DNA from: Galeruca laticollis
Lineage: Eukaryota; Arthropoda; Insecta; Coleoptera; Chrysomelidae
NCBI GenBank assembly: GCA_963921935.1
Contig: OY998185.1
Location: 60,031,717 to 60,095,716, forward strand
Direction: 5' to 3'
DNA: 64,000 bases
The notes under the pieces were generated by a model. The model saw only the letters and a program-made list of their open reading frames with translations, was not told where the DNA came from and did not search any database. Positions 35,301 through 49,000 of the stretch are shown piece after piece. The number at the start of each line of letters is the position of its first letter. The stretch's first letter is position 1. The position numbers and the translations under genes were made by a program.

Positions 35301-38300
35301 TTCGATTAAATTTTGCATGCGAGGATTTTTTGGTACCAGAATTTCAAAAAAATTATCAGGTAGAAAATATAAGAAAATGGGATTTTATAAAATTATTGGC
35401 ATAAAAAAAATTCTTCGGATTTCGATATATATAAAGCCGGTTCTGACACCTTGTTAAAAGGCAACATGAGCTGGGTTTTTGAAGGGGAAGGAAAAATGGT
35501 AGAAAAAAAATAAAACACTGTCGTGTAGAGAATCAGAAATGATGGACATTGGCGTAGTAATTGAGCCCATAAAAAATGTGAGGGGAAGTCAAGGGGGGCA
35601 AATATTATTAAAAAAATGTTTAACCGTGTACCTGATTGTGGATAATGATAGTCCATCATAAGTAACCTACAGGAAAAATATGCCCCCCTATGGGCAAAGC
35701 TTGCCCCCATAGATACATTGAAAGTAACGGACAAATAAACATTTTTTTGCAAGATATCGAAAAAATGATAGAGACCAAAAATGTAGAGAGCGCTTAGACA
35801 CGTACATAGAAATTTTTAACCCTTATAAAAGAAGTATTTCGCCTAAAAATTCCGAAAATTCAATGTTCAAAAATTACAAAAAAATTTTTTCACAACCCTG
35901 TATACACTCAGAAAAATTATAATTTTTTTCTCTACCGATTGATGTATTCATTTTGAACATTTTGTGAAAAAAGAGGGCGCCACAAGACGCGCTAAATTTT
36001 GAGGTTAAAATTTTTTTTCGACTACCGTAGCTATATACCGAATACGTATATGCCTAAAAACATCATCTGGTACTTTCAGGTTTAATTTCAGTCAACTGCT
36101 GGGGGGCTCATTTGGGGGGCCCTAAAAATATTTCAAGCCCATGACGCCTATAGGCACTTCAAATCCGGGAAATCCCCCGAAAATCACGATTCCAGCTTTA
36201 ATATTTAGCGAATGTTAGACCCCCAAAAAAATGGGGCCAGGGGGTGTTCCCATATATAGCGTAAAGGGCTTGACCTGACAAGTCGCCCCATCATATTTAT
36301 AACCAGAAATCCCAAAAAAAAATTTTTTCAATTTACTTGTGAATTTTTTTTCTGTATATTTTCCCCCCTTAACCTCCCATTTTTATGTGTCCTATGTACG
36401 TGTCGAGTTGTTCTCTTCAAAACGTATTTAACCGTTTTTAGATATCGTTTATAGCAAAAAAAAGCCCCAAGTATCAATGTCGAAAAAAGTCGGTTTTTGA
36501 CGACCTATAGACCCTCCAAAAAGGGGAGCAGGAAAGTTCTATTATAAGGTTTTTAAGAGGGTTTGACGTGATCTCTTACGCTGGGATATTCGTTTCTTGA
36601 AATTCGAAAAAAACATTTTTTGCAAAAGTACTTTTTAATGTTTTCCTGTATATTTCTTCAAATCAAAAAATCGTTTAAAGGCCCTATGAACGGATCGGTT
36701 TTTTCTCTTTCAGATACAATTTTTATTTTTTCGCTAGGCCTTTTATTAATGGAGCACCCCTTCCGCCGTTCCCTGTACCATCAAAGGGGGGAGAGGGGGA
36801 GGGGGGCAAATTTTTTCCAAGAATCAGAGATGACGTAGATTTTCACCCGGGGTATGAGAGTTCGATATTGTAAACAGTCTCTAAGATAGCTATAGGGGGG
36901 GAGAGGGGGTGGGGGGACACGATTTATTTCCTATGATTTTTTCTCAATTGTTTTTCTCTACACGTTGGTATAAACAGTTCCCGCTTCGCGGGAATTTAAA
37001 ATTGATGATCTCGTTCCCTTTAAACCAATTTTTTGATTTGAAGAAATATACAGGGAAAAATTAAAAAGTACTTTTGCAAAAAATGTTTTTTTCGAATTTC
37101 AAGAAATGAATAACCCAGCGTAAGAGATCACGTCAAACCCCCTTAAAAACCTTATAATAAAACTTGCCTGCTCCCCATTTTGAGGGGTCTAGAGGTTGTC
37201 AAAAACCGACTTTTTTCGACTTGGTACGTATATAGCCGTATTTGAAATGAAAATCTAGTTACATCTAATTAAATCAAATAGTGTCTTTTGGGATCGTCAC
37301 AAAGTTGTACGGCTCAAAAAATAAATGGGGGGGGACTTTAGACCCGAACTGTATATTATACGTAAGGTGATGAAATAAAACGATTAAGTTTGTTTAAAAC
37401 TTCATTATATTTGAACTAATATTCAATTTAAATTTGTGACGCAGTAGCTTTCTCAAAACGAATGAAGATGTAATGAAAACGTTTCCATGGAAATTCATTC
37501 ACTATTCTAGGTAAATATGTTCAATAAAGGAGAGTGATTGATATCTATTTGGTCGCTAAGAAGGTTACCTGAATATTTGTTTTTATTTATCTCAAAAGCT
37601 TCTAAAAGATTTAATCTAAAGGATTTGAATTCCACATGTAAAATTTCAAAATTTGGATCGAAAATGTGTTGGTTTTCTAATAAATGATTTTAATAGTTGG
37701 AATCTAGTTTTTTATAACTTTTTTCTGGAATTCTAGTTTAAAAATTTCTATTTATTGGTAAAACTTTTAGAAATTTTAAAACTAGAATTTCAGAAAAAAA
37801 TAATAAAAAATTAGATTCTAACTATTCAAATCGTTTATTAACTAACCAACACACCTTCGACCCAAATTTTGAAATTTTACATACGTAAATCCATTAGAAT
37901 AAATCTTTTAGAAGCTCTTGAGATAAACAAAAACAAATATTCAGGTAACCTTCTTAACGACCAAGTAGTTATCAATCACTCTCCTTTATTAAACCTTTTT
38001 ACTTAGAAGATTGTTTAGGAATGTTTGTGGTGAATGAATTTCCATGTAAACTTTTTCAATACCTTTGTTAATTTCGAAGAATCCCGTATTTGTTCAGTAT
38101 GGATCTTTATCAAGTAAAATCGTCATCTATTCAATTTTTGAAGTACGCATCCTTCTAGTTTCCAGTGTTCGATGTGATAAATATTTTTCTTTGAGAGATA
38201 ACGTATCAAATACATTTTTATTAATTCTAAACCAATCCTAACGTTCAAAGTCATGTTATTATATAACAATTAACTCAATATTCTGTTTCGCTTATCTTTT

Positions 38301-41300
38301 ATGTAGGAATAATAAAGTCCTAGCTATATTGTTGTTATCTTGACAATCATTTATATAATTAGATTTGGCAATAAACTAATTACCATATAATTAGCATCTT
38401 TGATAAGATAAAGTCGCAGATAGACACCAGTTTATCATTTAAACTGTATTTTGCTGTCTTATGAAAGAATTAGTGGGAAAGTGATAGTGAAATATGGCGA
38501 AATCAATATTGGACGTATTGTTTGAAGAGAAACAGAAAGCTAAAGAACATCGGCAAGTATTTTTCGCTTTATAACCCTACTTTCGTTAAATCTTATCAGG
38601 TTTCGAAAGTTTTTTACACCCCAGTCCGCTGCTTTATTAGTCGCTTATTAGTATGTTTATAATGCACATTTATCTTCTATACCGGGTAGTCTGATAAGAA
38701 TGCAAAATGCAGTAACTCGGAAACTATTCATCGTAAAAAAAATATATTGCTAAAGTGGCCAAAAAAGACGGTGGAAAATATTTTCAGATTTCCAAGATGG
38801 TCGCCATATTAAACTTTTAAAGTAATTTTTCACTGAAATCCACCTAGCTGTGTGTTCTTAAAAGCAAAACTTTATTCAAGTCATTTTTGTTCAACACTTT
38901 TTGACGTGTCTATTAAAATAAAGGGGGGGGGTTCTCTTAAGGCTTTTTTTAATAAACAACCACCCAATTAGCGGGAAGGAGCTATTTTTTAGAAGCCTAA
39001 AATAAACGAATCTAACAAATCAATCCACCCCCTCCCCCGCCTCGCCCTCTCTATAGTTATGTCCCCCTGAAAGCTGCCAGTTCATCTTCTAGTTTTAGTT
39101 CTAAGCAATGTCTCAGTCTTTTTCTAAAATTCCTGTATATTGCTGTATAATTTTCACATTGAGTTTGTTCCCCTTTTTTATAGATGGGTATTATTATATT
39201 ATTTTCCCATTCGCTCGGTATTTGTTTCTTCTACCATTATTCTAATCTATTCCTTGTTCTCCCAGCCATTTGATACATTCTGGTGCTATTCCGTCTTCTC
39301 CGCTTGCTTTTCTTGTTTGAATGTTTTGTATGGCTTCTTCTCTCGTTATTTCTTGTTTCTTCTACCTTTGTATCTTCGTTTTCTGGTAGTGTGTGGAATT
39401 TGTCTACATAGTTGTCTCTCCATGTGTCTAGTATTTATTTCACCTTTGTTTTGTCTTTTATTGGTTTTATTTCCTTCTTTCTGCTTCCCCTAAATATTTG
39501 TATCTGCATCCTAAATTTTCTGTTATTTATCCTATCTGATTATCTCCTCTCCAAATTATCTTCAACTTTGTATTTTCTCTTCTCTTATTTTTACAGCGTT
39601 TGTCTTCTTTTTGTAGTCCTCTTTATCTTCCATTGTTTTTATTCGGAGATATTTTTTCCATGCCCGTTTCTTTTCTTTCACAAGCTTTTTTATTTCTTCC
39701 AGTCCATAATCTCCTTCTTTTTATATTCTTATTAAATTTTCTTCTTGAAATACGTGATTTGTTACCTTTTTATATCTATCTCTTTTTTCTTTCTTTCTGA
39801 GCTCGTGTATTGCTATATTACTATATTCTATGTTCTCTTCATCGTTCCCAAGATTTACTTTCAATTGTGCTGTCACTAATTTGCGATTGGTTCCCGCTTC
39901 TGATTATTTTCTTGTTTGTACTGTTCGTATAGTTTTTATTAAACTTTGGGTATATACAATATAGTCAACCAGACTTCAGGCATTTGTTTCGTCAGCTACA
40001 AAAGTTATTTTTCATCCATTTGTAGGTACCACATCATATTTCCGATTATTAAATCATTTCTTCTGCAGAAATCTATCATATTTATCCCTTTCTTGTTAAT
40101 TATTGTTTCTTCGTAAATTCCCATGCATTCCATTTCCCTGTTTTTATCATTACCAACTCTGCTGTTCAAATCTCCCATAATTATTGTTCATTCGTTTTCA
40201 TCTCTTGCCTCATCTAGTTCTCTTTGTAGTTTTCTGTAAAATTCCAGTACATCTTCTTCAGGTGCCTCTTCGTACCATATATTTGTATCGCATTTAAAAT
40301 ATGCATCCTAAACCGTTGTAACGACTTAAACATTTTTTGAGGACATAAATGAGGGTTAGCTATAATTTCAAATATGGTGGTAAAGACATAAACTTTTATA
40401 CTGTTTTTTTTATCTTTAACATAACACTCTGTTAATTTTAGCGATAATGTTATAAAATTACGCTCATTTTGAAGGTTTTTGAAGTATTTCAAATGATTTA
40501 ACATACTTTTCTCCAAAACGTGAACATTTTTTGTTATTTTATGTTAAACGTGTTATATTATATTCAACTACCGGCGGAGAAGTTGTCTTTAAGTACCCGT
40601 ATCTCAGCAACTATTGCACATACGTAAACGAACAAAATCTCAAATTGTTTGTTTATTATCAGGCTTCAATTTTTGTGGAAGACTTTTTTTTCATACGACG
40701 TTTAGTTTTTGAAATATTTAAAAAAACGTGATTTTTTTAAGTAAAAAAATATCATTTTTAATCCCGAATAATTCGGTAAGTATTGATTTTCAGAGAACAT
40801 TTTTTTGTTTAGAATTCATCCCTCTATCGATTTCTGCGGTTATTTTTACGATTATTTGTTCCACCCCCTAAAAGGGGTGGTAGTCACCCCCTGGGCGAAA
40901 GCAACTATTTCTGTTTCTTAACATTTTTTATACTTCCTGTTCAATTTCACGCGAGCCGGTCTTTATAAATAGTGTTGGACGATATATCGGTAACCGCGAT
41001 ATTACAACGGTGACTGGAAAATCATTGGCGCTGGTGATTCAATTTCGTCCGTTCGGAATCTCGAACCGAATACTGGAATTGACATCGACACCAGCATTGC
41101 GCCGATTGAAAATCGAAATATGGTACATCATTATTTACAAATGATAAGTGAAAACGGTGACTTAAGCCGATATATTATTATAGGCTTAACCTTTTTCATA
41201 CTTCCTGTTCAATTTTCATGGGAGCCGGTCATTATAAATAGTGTTGGGCGATATACAGGTAACCGCGATATTTCAAACGGTGATATAAGCCGATATATTA

Positions 41301-43371
41301 TTATAAGTTATGGGTATTATTATTCGTATTCGTCGTCAGTCACCGTGCTTTTCTTATATTTTGATTTGTCTTTACTTTTTATACTCAGTCACTGCGGTGA
41401 TTCAAATCACTGTTTAAAATCACGGTGATTTAGAAATCACTGTCGCCGTTTCACCGGTTACTGAAAAATCACCGTATATATGAACAGATTTTGAAGGTTG
41501 CCGTGTTACTTTCTCCTCATTTACTGTACTAATTATGTTTGTATCTATTTTCGATAATCTTGTTACAGTTTTGGGTCTGATTACTACGCCAAATTGGCCT
41601 CGTCTCCTTCAGGAACGAAATTGAGATCACCAGAGGTAAGTCTTGAAGGAAAACTTAACGAAATTGAAGAAGTTACAACGTATTCTAGTCTTCCTAGAAG
41701 TTTATATACGCCGAAAACTTCCAGCAGACATTTCGTGAAAAATCCGCTATTAAATTTTCCCGAACTAAATACTTTATAATAATTAATAAGGGGATGAGAT
41801 TTTTTGGGGGGAAACAGGTTGGATATTGATCAGAAAAAAATATTTACACTGTTATACATCTTCATTGTGTTTCTGTTTTCTACTCTTTCTTTGTTTGATG
41901 AATTGTTGTCGAGAAAGATACTCCACACAATGATGTTTCTAGGCTCTTTTTTTACGTTTGTGTTAAATAATAATAATTTTCAACAATTTTACTGGAATTT
42001 TTGTATATTTACATTTGATTCACTAGAACAACTTCTTATACGATAATTTATGGTTATTAATTTTGTTCTCTAAACTCGAAAGATTATTTTTGCCATTTTG
42101 AGGTTCATTTCTTGGACTAAAATATCTTCGGTTTCAATTTTAGTCGCTTTTCCACATAACCTCAAATTAAAAATAATATGTACGCAATGTTCAATTTTAA
42201 CCTGTTTGTCCCACTATGGGTACAGTATCGGTTTTAATGTTTCTATAGACTCGAATTTTAGATTTTTAAAATTGATTTTAGTTATTTTAGAATGTTTTTA
42301 GTATTGTTATGACATGTAATAAATTGTTATTGGAGGTTATGAATGTATTTTACTACAAGTTGAAAAGTATAAAAGTAGTTTAGTTATAAACAATCAAAAC
42401 ATACAGAAAAAAATTATTTTATTCATTGTGAAGCGATAAAAAAAATTATAACAACGATAACGAGGGGTGGACAAAAACTAGTATGACACTGCTGAATGAA
42501 CAGGTAAATAGACCAACATTACACATACCCCTGGGATAAACTAAATCGACACTACTTTTATTATGGGATGAATCGCAGTAAATTAATAGCGTTTAACAAG
42601 ATTTCCCTACCAGGTAATAAATCAAAGCAAGGACAATTGTTTTATTACTTGATTTAGACGACAATCTCAAACTTAGAGCATTTCATCTTAAACCACTATT
42701 AGACATCAAATCATACCTCTGGGATAATCAAATTCGGTTCTACGTTCATTAGAGGTTGAATTGCAGTAAATAAATTCCGTTTAACAGGATTTCCCAGCAA
42801 GGACAGTTGTTTTATTCCTTGATTTAGACGATAATCTCAAAACATTAGTTTCTTTATTGGAAAGTGATAAAAAAAGAAAATAACAATTACGAGGGTCGGA
42901 CGAAAAGTAGAACATTTCAGTTTGACTCACAGAGTGAGAGGATATTAATCAGAAAACACCATTAGACCTCGAATCGTACCCCTAGGATCATCGAATTCGA
43001 TTCTACATTTATTGCTGGATAAATCGTTAATGACAGGGAATGGATCAAACCCAGTTACAGACTGTTAATTCCCAGACAAAAGTCTAGAAGGCGATGCTCA
43101 ATTCTATTATACGGGGGATGTTGGAATGTGTGAAAAGGTGTATGTCGCATGCTACAATAGAAAAATATTGTTATCGATAACAAATAAAAGATATTTGTGA
43201 AGTAATCGTTGATAATGCTGAAATACTTGATAGATTCAAATAAACCACTCGATCATATTTTCTGAAGTTAATATGTCGCAAGTGATAAACAATGGTAATT
43301 GATAGTGATGTAAATGGAAATAAACATGTCTCGGAAATATTGGAAATATTTAAAAAAATATTTAAAACTTG

Positions 43372-43410
<39 letters not shown>

Positions 43411-45268
43411 CGCACCTTATCACATATTAGTGGGCAAAGTTTAAGGCAATAATTAATTACAGTTCATTTGTCCTTGCAATTTATATATTTTTTAAGCTTT
43501 TTGTAACAGCACTAGTAAATAAAATCTGGAAATTAACAGTTCCAAGTTTTTCATTAAATTGCCTCAGAACTAAGTTATTTGCTTCTGGAATTGAACAGGA
43601 TAACTAACCAAACCAAGTCATTTTTCTATCGAAGAATATCAAGTGAAAATATGATTAATCCCTGTTTTACCCGATTCAGTGTATTCAATATAATCTCGAT
43701 ATAAAGTGTGGTTGTAAAGTGACTGATAAACTCATTAAATTAACCGTATTTTTTCTACGACATGACTAGATCAGTTTGAGGCTTCAGGTATCTTTGACAG
43801 TTTAAATATGCCTAGTGCCATTTTGTGTATGAGTTTATAAAGACGGTAACTATATAATTGTTTGAACTTATCATGTAGAAAGATAATATACTAACAAGAA
43901 ACTTGTTTCAAAGCTTATTAATCGTTTAATTAAAGCTTATCATCTAACGAATATCTACAATTACTCATATCATTTATCATGGATAAATATTGGTATCATC
44001 ATATCAATAAAATCAATATTAGAATTACTTGGAACATTTATACAGTCAGTGGTGTCACTAGATAATGATAATTATTGTTTTAACCGGTACCATCTGATCC
44101 AATGGCATTCCTAATCCCTCTGTAACTGGAGATATTTAGGTTCATGTAGGCTTTCTCCTTTTGGTGAGCCTTCGCCTGGATATACAGTGGTAGTGTCGTT
44201 AGGTTTAGTTGGACTTCTAGAGCTGCTGATGCCGCACTTCTCATGGCGCTCGTAGCACTTAGGCATACTTGCCTTTGTATGCTATTGAGTGTCATGACCG
44301 CTCTAGCCTGCTCTTTCTTTGACCCCCATACTACCGACCTGTAGGTCACCATATCTTATAACTCTTGTATACATCCATAGTGTTATTTTTGGTGTAACAC
44401 CCCAGTTCTTTCTGCACATTCTCCTACATGTGTTAAAGGATAATGTGCATTTGTTGGTTATATTCCACATGTACCTTTGATCAAATATGACTCCTAGGTA
44501 TTTTACCTCTTGAGCATACGGAATTTTCAGAGAGAATTCTTTATTGGTTTTTATACAAGCTTTCGAAACCGTTTGCTTTCATCATCAGGGACGCTACAAA
44601 TAGAGGAAAAAGGCATTATTCTCAACTCCATCAATAAAGAGATAATATTGTACTTACATTCAATGCGAGATTGTTTTCCTTTGTGTAGAACATAAGATTG
44701 AAGAACTCATCACATGGTGCCAGTCAGGGGAAAGCGGCATTCAGAATTAGCAATAATAATAATAACATTAAGGCTGTTATAAGGTAATAATAATAATAAA
44801 CACACAACATTTACGCGAGATTATTGTCGTAAAATTATTAAAACCATCAATTTAGACAACCACAAGATGAAAGACGACGCCATTAGGTTAGAGGTAGACA
44901 TATACCTTCTAAAACGGAAATGATAGTGGACAAACTACATCCACTGATACCAACGATTGACGTTAGTTGTCAACTTGAATTTGCGAAACGTGATAGTAGC
45001 GCCCTAGCTCTATTCACCAACGCCAATAGAACTAGAAAGGTCGATGGTTCAGGCCTTATTAGTTAGGGCTAGAAGATGATTCCTTTTAAACTCAACTCAC
45101 TATGAAATTCAAAACAGAAGAATTGTGCGATGACAACTGGAACGTAAACAATTGAATTGTTAATCAATTGTGTTATAGAGTATTTAGAATTTCACACCCT
45201 AGCTTTCATAATAAAAATTTAAATATTTTACAAACCTTATTTTTAGATAGCTCTGATATCAGATCATT

Positions 45269-45324
<56 letters not shown>

Positions 45325-46000
45325 TATATATAATTGAAAATATCACGGGGATTGCAGCCTAAATAATGTTAAAAATTCTTGTTATACGAAACCGAGCGCT
45401 TTCGAAAGACTTTTTCTTTCTTTTTCAAGGTTGTATGGTAGAATCATTGGAAATCAAAGAAAACAGGATACATAGCAATCACTTCTATCAAAATCAAAAA
45501 CCAATGCCTCGACATTGAAATTAAATAAAATCAGAAAAATGAAAAATTGAGTTTAAAATAAACATGGAAATTGATACTTAGCTTAAATCCTTCCTGAAGG
45601 AACACATTTTGGTTTTAAAATTCACCACCACTACATTTTAAAAGAAAATATTATATATATACTATATATAAAATGTTGTGGTGGTGAATTGTAAAACCAA
45701 AATGTGTTCCTTCAGGAAGGATTTAAGCTAAGTATCAATTTCAATGTTTATTTTAAACTCAATTTTTCATTTTATTTAATTTCAATGTCGAGGCATTGGT
45801 TTTTTATTTTGATAGAAGTGATTGCTATGTATCCTGTTTTCTTTGATTTCCAATGATTCTACCATACAACCTTGAAAAAGAAAGAAAAAGTCTTTCGAAA
45901 GCGCTCGGTTTCGTATAACAAGAATTTTTAACATTATTTAGGCTGCAATCCCCGTGATATTTTCAATTTTATTTGTTGATAGTTCAGCCGTGACTACTTG

Positions 46001-46072
<72 letters not shown>

Positions 46073-49000
46073 CATACATACCGGCTTGCTTTCCATCAAT
46101 TTACTATACATTTACAATGTACATCTCAATGGAGATATTATTTTAGCCGCAATATATTCACATCAAAATATTTGTGCTAAACCTCGTCTCTAATGTATCT
46201 ATTTACCAGTTTTTCTATTCTTTTAAGAAAGAATGATGATAGATTTATTGGTCTGTATGCTCTGGGTCTTTTGTCTTGTTTTCCTAATTTTGGGTGGATA
46301 AATAACTTTTACCCTTTGCCATAGACGTCCAGATATATTACATTTTTGAACCCAGAACTCGACCGTGGCCATACTAAGGCCTGCCGCATATTGAACCCAG
46401 CACACGCACGTCTACGTTTCTCTTATCTACCGTATATAGAACCCATGCCATACCCAACCCAGACCCAGTTCCACAATGACTGCGAACGATCAACGTACAC
46501 CTATTGACATGGACACGGAACAAATTTGACCTTAAATCGTCTACTTAGGGTTAAAAGTATTTGGTGGCATCGAATATTTGCCTTTAATCTCTATATGTAA
46601 TGTTCTTATTTTATTTCACCGGTCGGATTGAAATGGGTGACCCTATATAATATTTTGCTTTGAAACAAAGAAGTTTTATACGTAACATAAGATAATTGAT
46701 CTACATTATACGTACATACTTATTTATACATACCTACTTACAATATACGACATAAACCTACCATCTTTATAATTTATCTCTGTGCCCACAACTCATCCTT
46801 AAATTTAGATCTTATATAATCTTCATGACTGGTGTCGTAAAGAACTGGGAAACTTCGAACTAACTCTTTAACTTCTCCATTTTTAATAAATCGAGCTGTA
46901 CAACCGACCCACGAAAACTGTGCGATTAGGTTTGTTCCAACCTGCGTCTGAAACAGTTTCTTACAGTCAGGATTCTGCGCACTAACTCAAATGTGTTCCA
47001 ACTACAGTTAGTGCGCAGAATCCTGACTGTAAGAAACTGTTTCTGACGCAGGTTGGAACAAACCTATTAAAACCGAACCAAGCGAACGTGGGTTAGGCGT
47101 GTGCCCGACTTGGGCTGTGCGTGTTCTGGCTTCAATATGCGGTGGGCCTAAAGTTTAGCCAAATATTATTTTACAGTACTGTTTTTGAACGACTTTAAAA
47201 ACTTAGTAATTTATTTCGTTGTACTGAATTAAAAAGTACAAATAATTCTAGTACGCCACTGGTTGTAATAAAGATAACGTTTTTTAACAAATTCCAAAAA
47301 CATCTATATACCTGTTCATACATTTTCAGTTAATTAAGTCATTGCATCAGGAATAGTGTGATTTTTTCGTGTTTTTGTCTGGTGTTATCAACCTAATCTG
47401 ACATCATCAGTTGTGCTAATTGAGTACGTGTTTATAAGTGAGTTTCGAATAATTTTAATATTATAAAAACGCGTTTTTACGAGTTTGTATTATTAAAATT
47501 CTTACAAAAACTGTGATAGTAACATAGAAGGAAAAATAAATATACTTTGGTAAGAATTTATTCAAGCATTTGAAACTAAAGCAAAAACTTGAGAAAAAAA
47601 TATATAAGAACGTTTAACTCTAGATCCTGGAGCTGTACACTTATTTTTTAATTTAAAAACTGAACAGTGGGGTCCTTAAAATCCCAAATAAGCATAATTA
47701 TTTTTTATATTTAATATTATTTAGTGTTCATTATTTTTAGCGGCTTTATATGGGAAAGGTACACTGAGAAAAATTAGTACATGGGTCTCTCAGACCGCAC
47801 TATGCAGCTCCAGTAGTAGAAATTAAAACAAAAACTTATGAAATAAATATATAAGAACGTCAAATCTGCACCCAGGACCTGCACAATTATTTTTTATTCA
47901 AAGTACTGAACTGTGGGGTCCTTAAAACCCCAAATAAGCATAATTATTTTTTATATTCAATATTATTTTTAGATATTTTTTAAAATGTTATACAAAAATT
48001 TTAACCGTAATGTTGCTAATGAAAAACGGTTCATTATTTTTATACGAAAAGTACACTGAGAAAAATTAGTACCTGGGTCTCTCAGGCCGAACTGTGCAGT
48101 TCCAGTGGTAATGAAATTTGAAGTTTAGAAACAAAAATAATAGAGGATGGAGAAACGTTTCTAAGGTCTCGTTAATTCTAGGCTTTCTTACGTTAATAAA
48201 ATACCGGGTGAATTAAAAAGATAGATCAAAACTTGAACCACCTTTTCTGGGATTATTTTCTTCTTATTAGATCAATGACTGGGTAATAATCACGATTCCA
48301 ATTACCATTTTTTAGTGTTATTCTTTGTCTTAGCATCAAAATTAGTACTATTCCACTAGTAGTTTCCTTATAGATTTTTGGTGTTATCCTGTCTATTCTT
48401 GAAGCTCTTTTAATACCGGGAATATTTCTAATCATTTATCAAAGCGATGCAAATCTGGAAATTGTGTTGGTTTTACAATAAATCAATTTCCTCATTATCC
48501 AAACAATGTGTACGTTTCGGTGACATTTTCTTAATTTAACGGATGTCAGCTGTCAAAATAACGAAAAAGGTTCTTATTTACAGACACTTAAAATTATTTA
48601 GAAGCTCACTGGAATGCGTCATGGGTTTAACATTTTTAATCATATGGTTGTAGCGGCTTTATGTCATCCAAAGTTGTTTGTAACTTCTTTATTTAGCTTT
48701 ATTAACAGATCTTGATTATCAACGCATAAATATTCAATTGCAGATAAGATAATAAAGTGGATATTGAGTTGTATCAAGAATTTGTTTACCAGATATAATA
48801 CAATTCCATTTATTACTGAAAAACAAAAAAAAATATTGCAAAATTCGTAAAAAAACAAATTTAAACGATCCTGTGTATCGAACACAAAATTGGAGCTTAT
48901 AATTAAAAGTTGAGAGACTATAATTCATTTGTTTAGCCGGCGAAGCAAATTACCTATAATATTTTAATGTTTTTCTTATTTATTTAAATAAACAACGGGT

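Noticed and set aside
39140..39800. + strand frames of up to 117 codons, hydrophobic
   Set aside because: Shadow of a LINE fragment on the minus strand.
48253..48435. Minus frame MIRNIPGIKRASRIDRITPK
   Set aside because: Slight LINE-like look, but no recognisable RT or endonuclease block.
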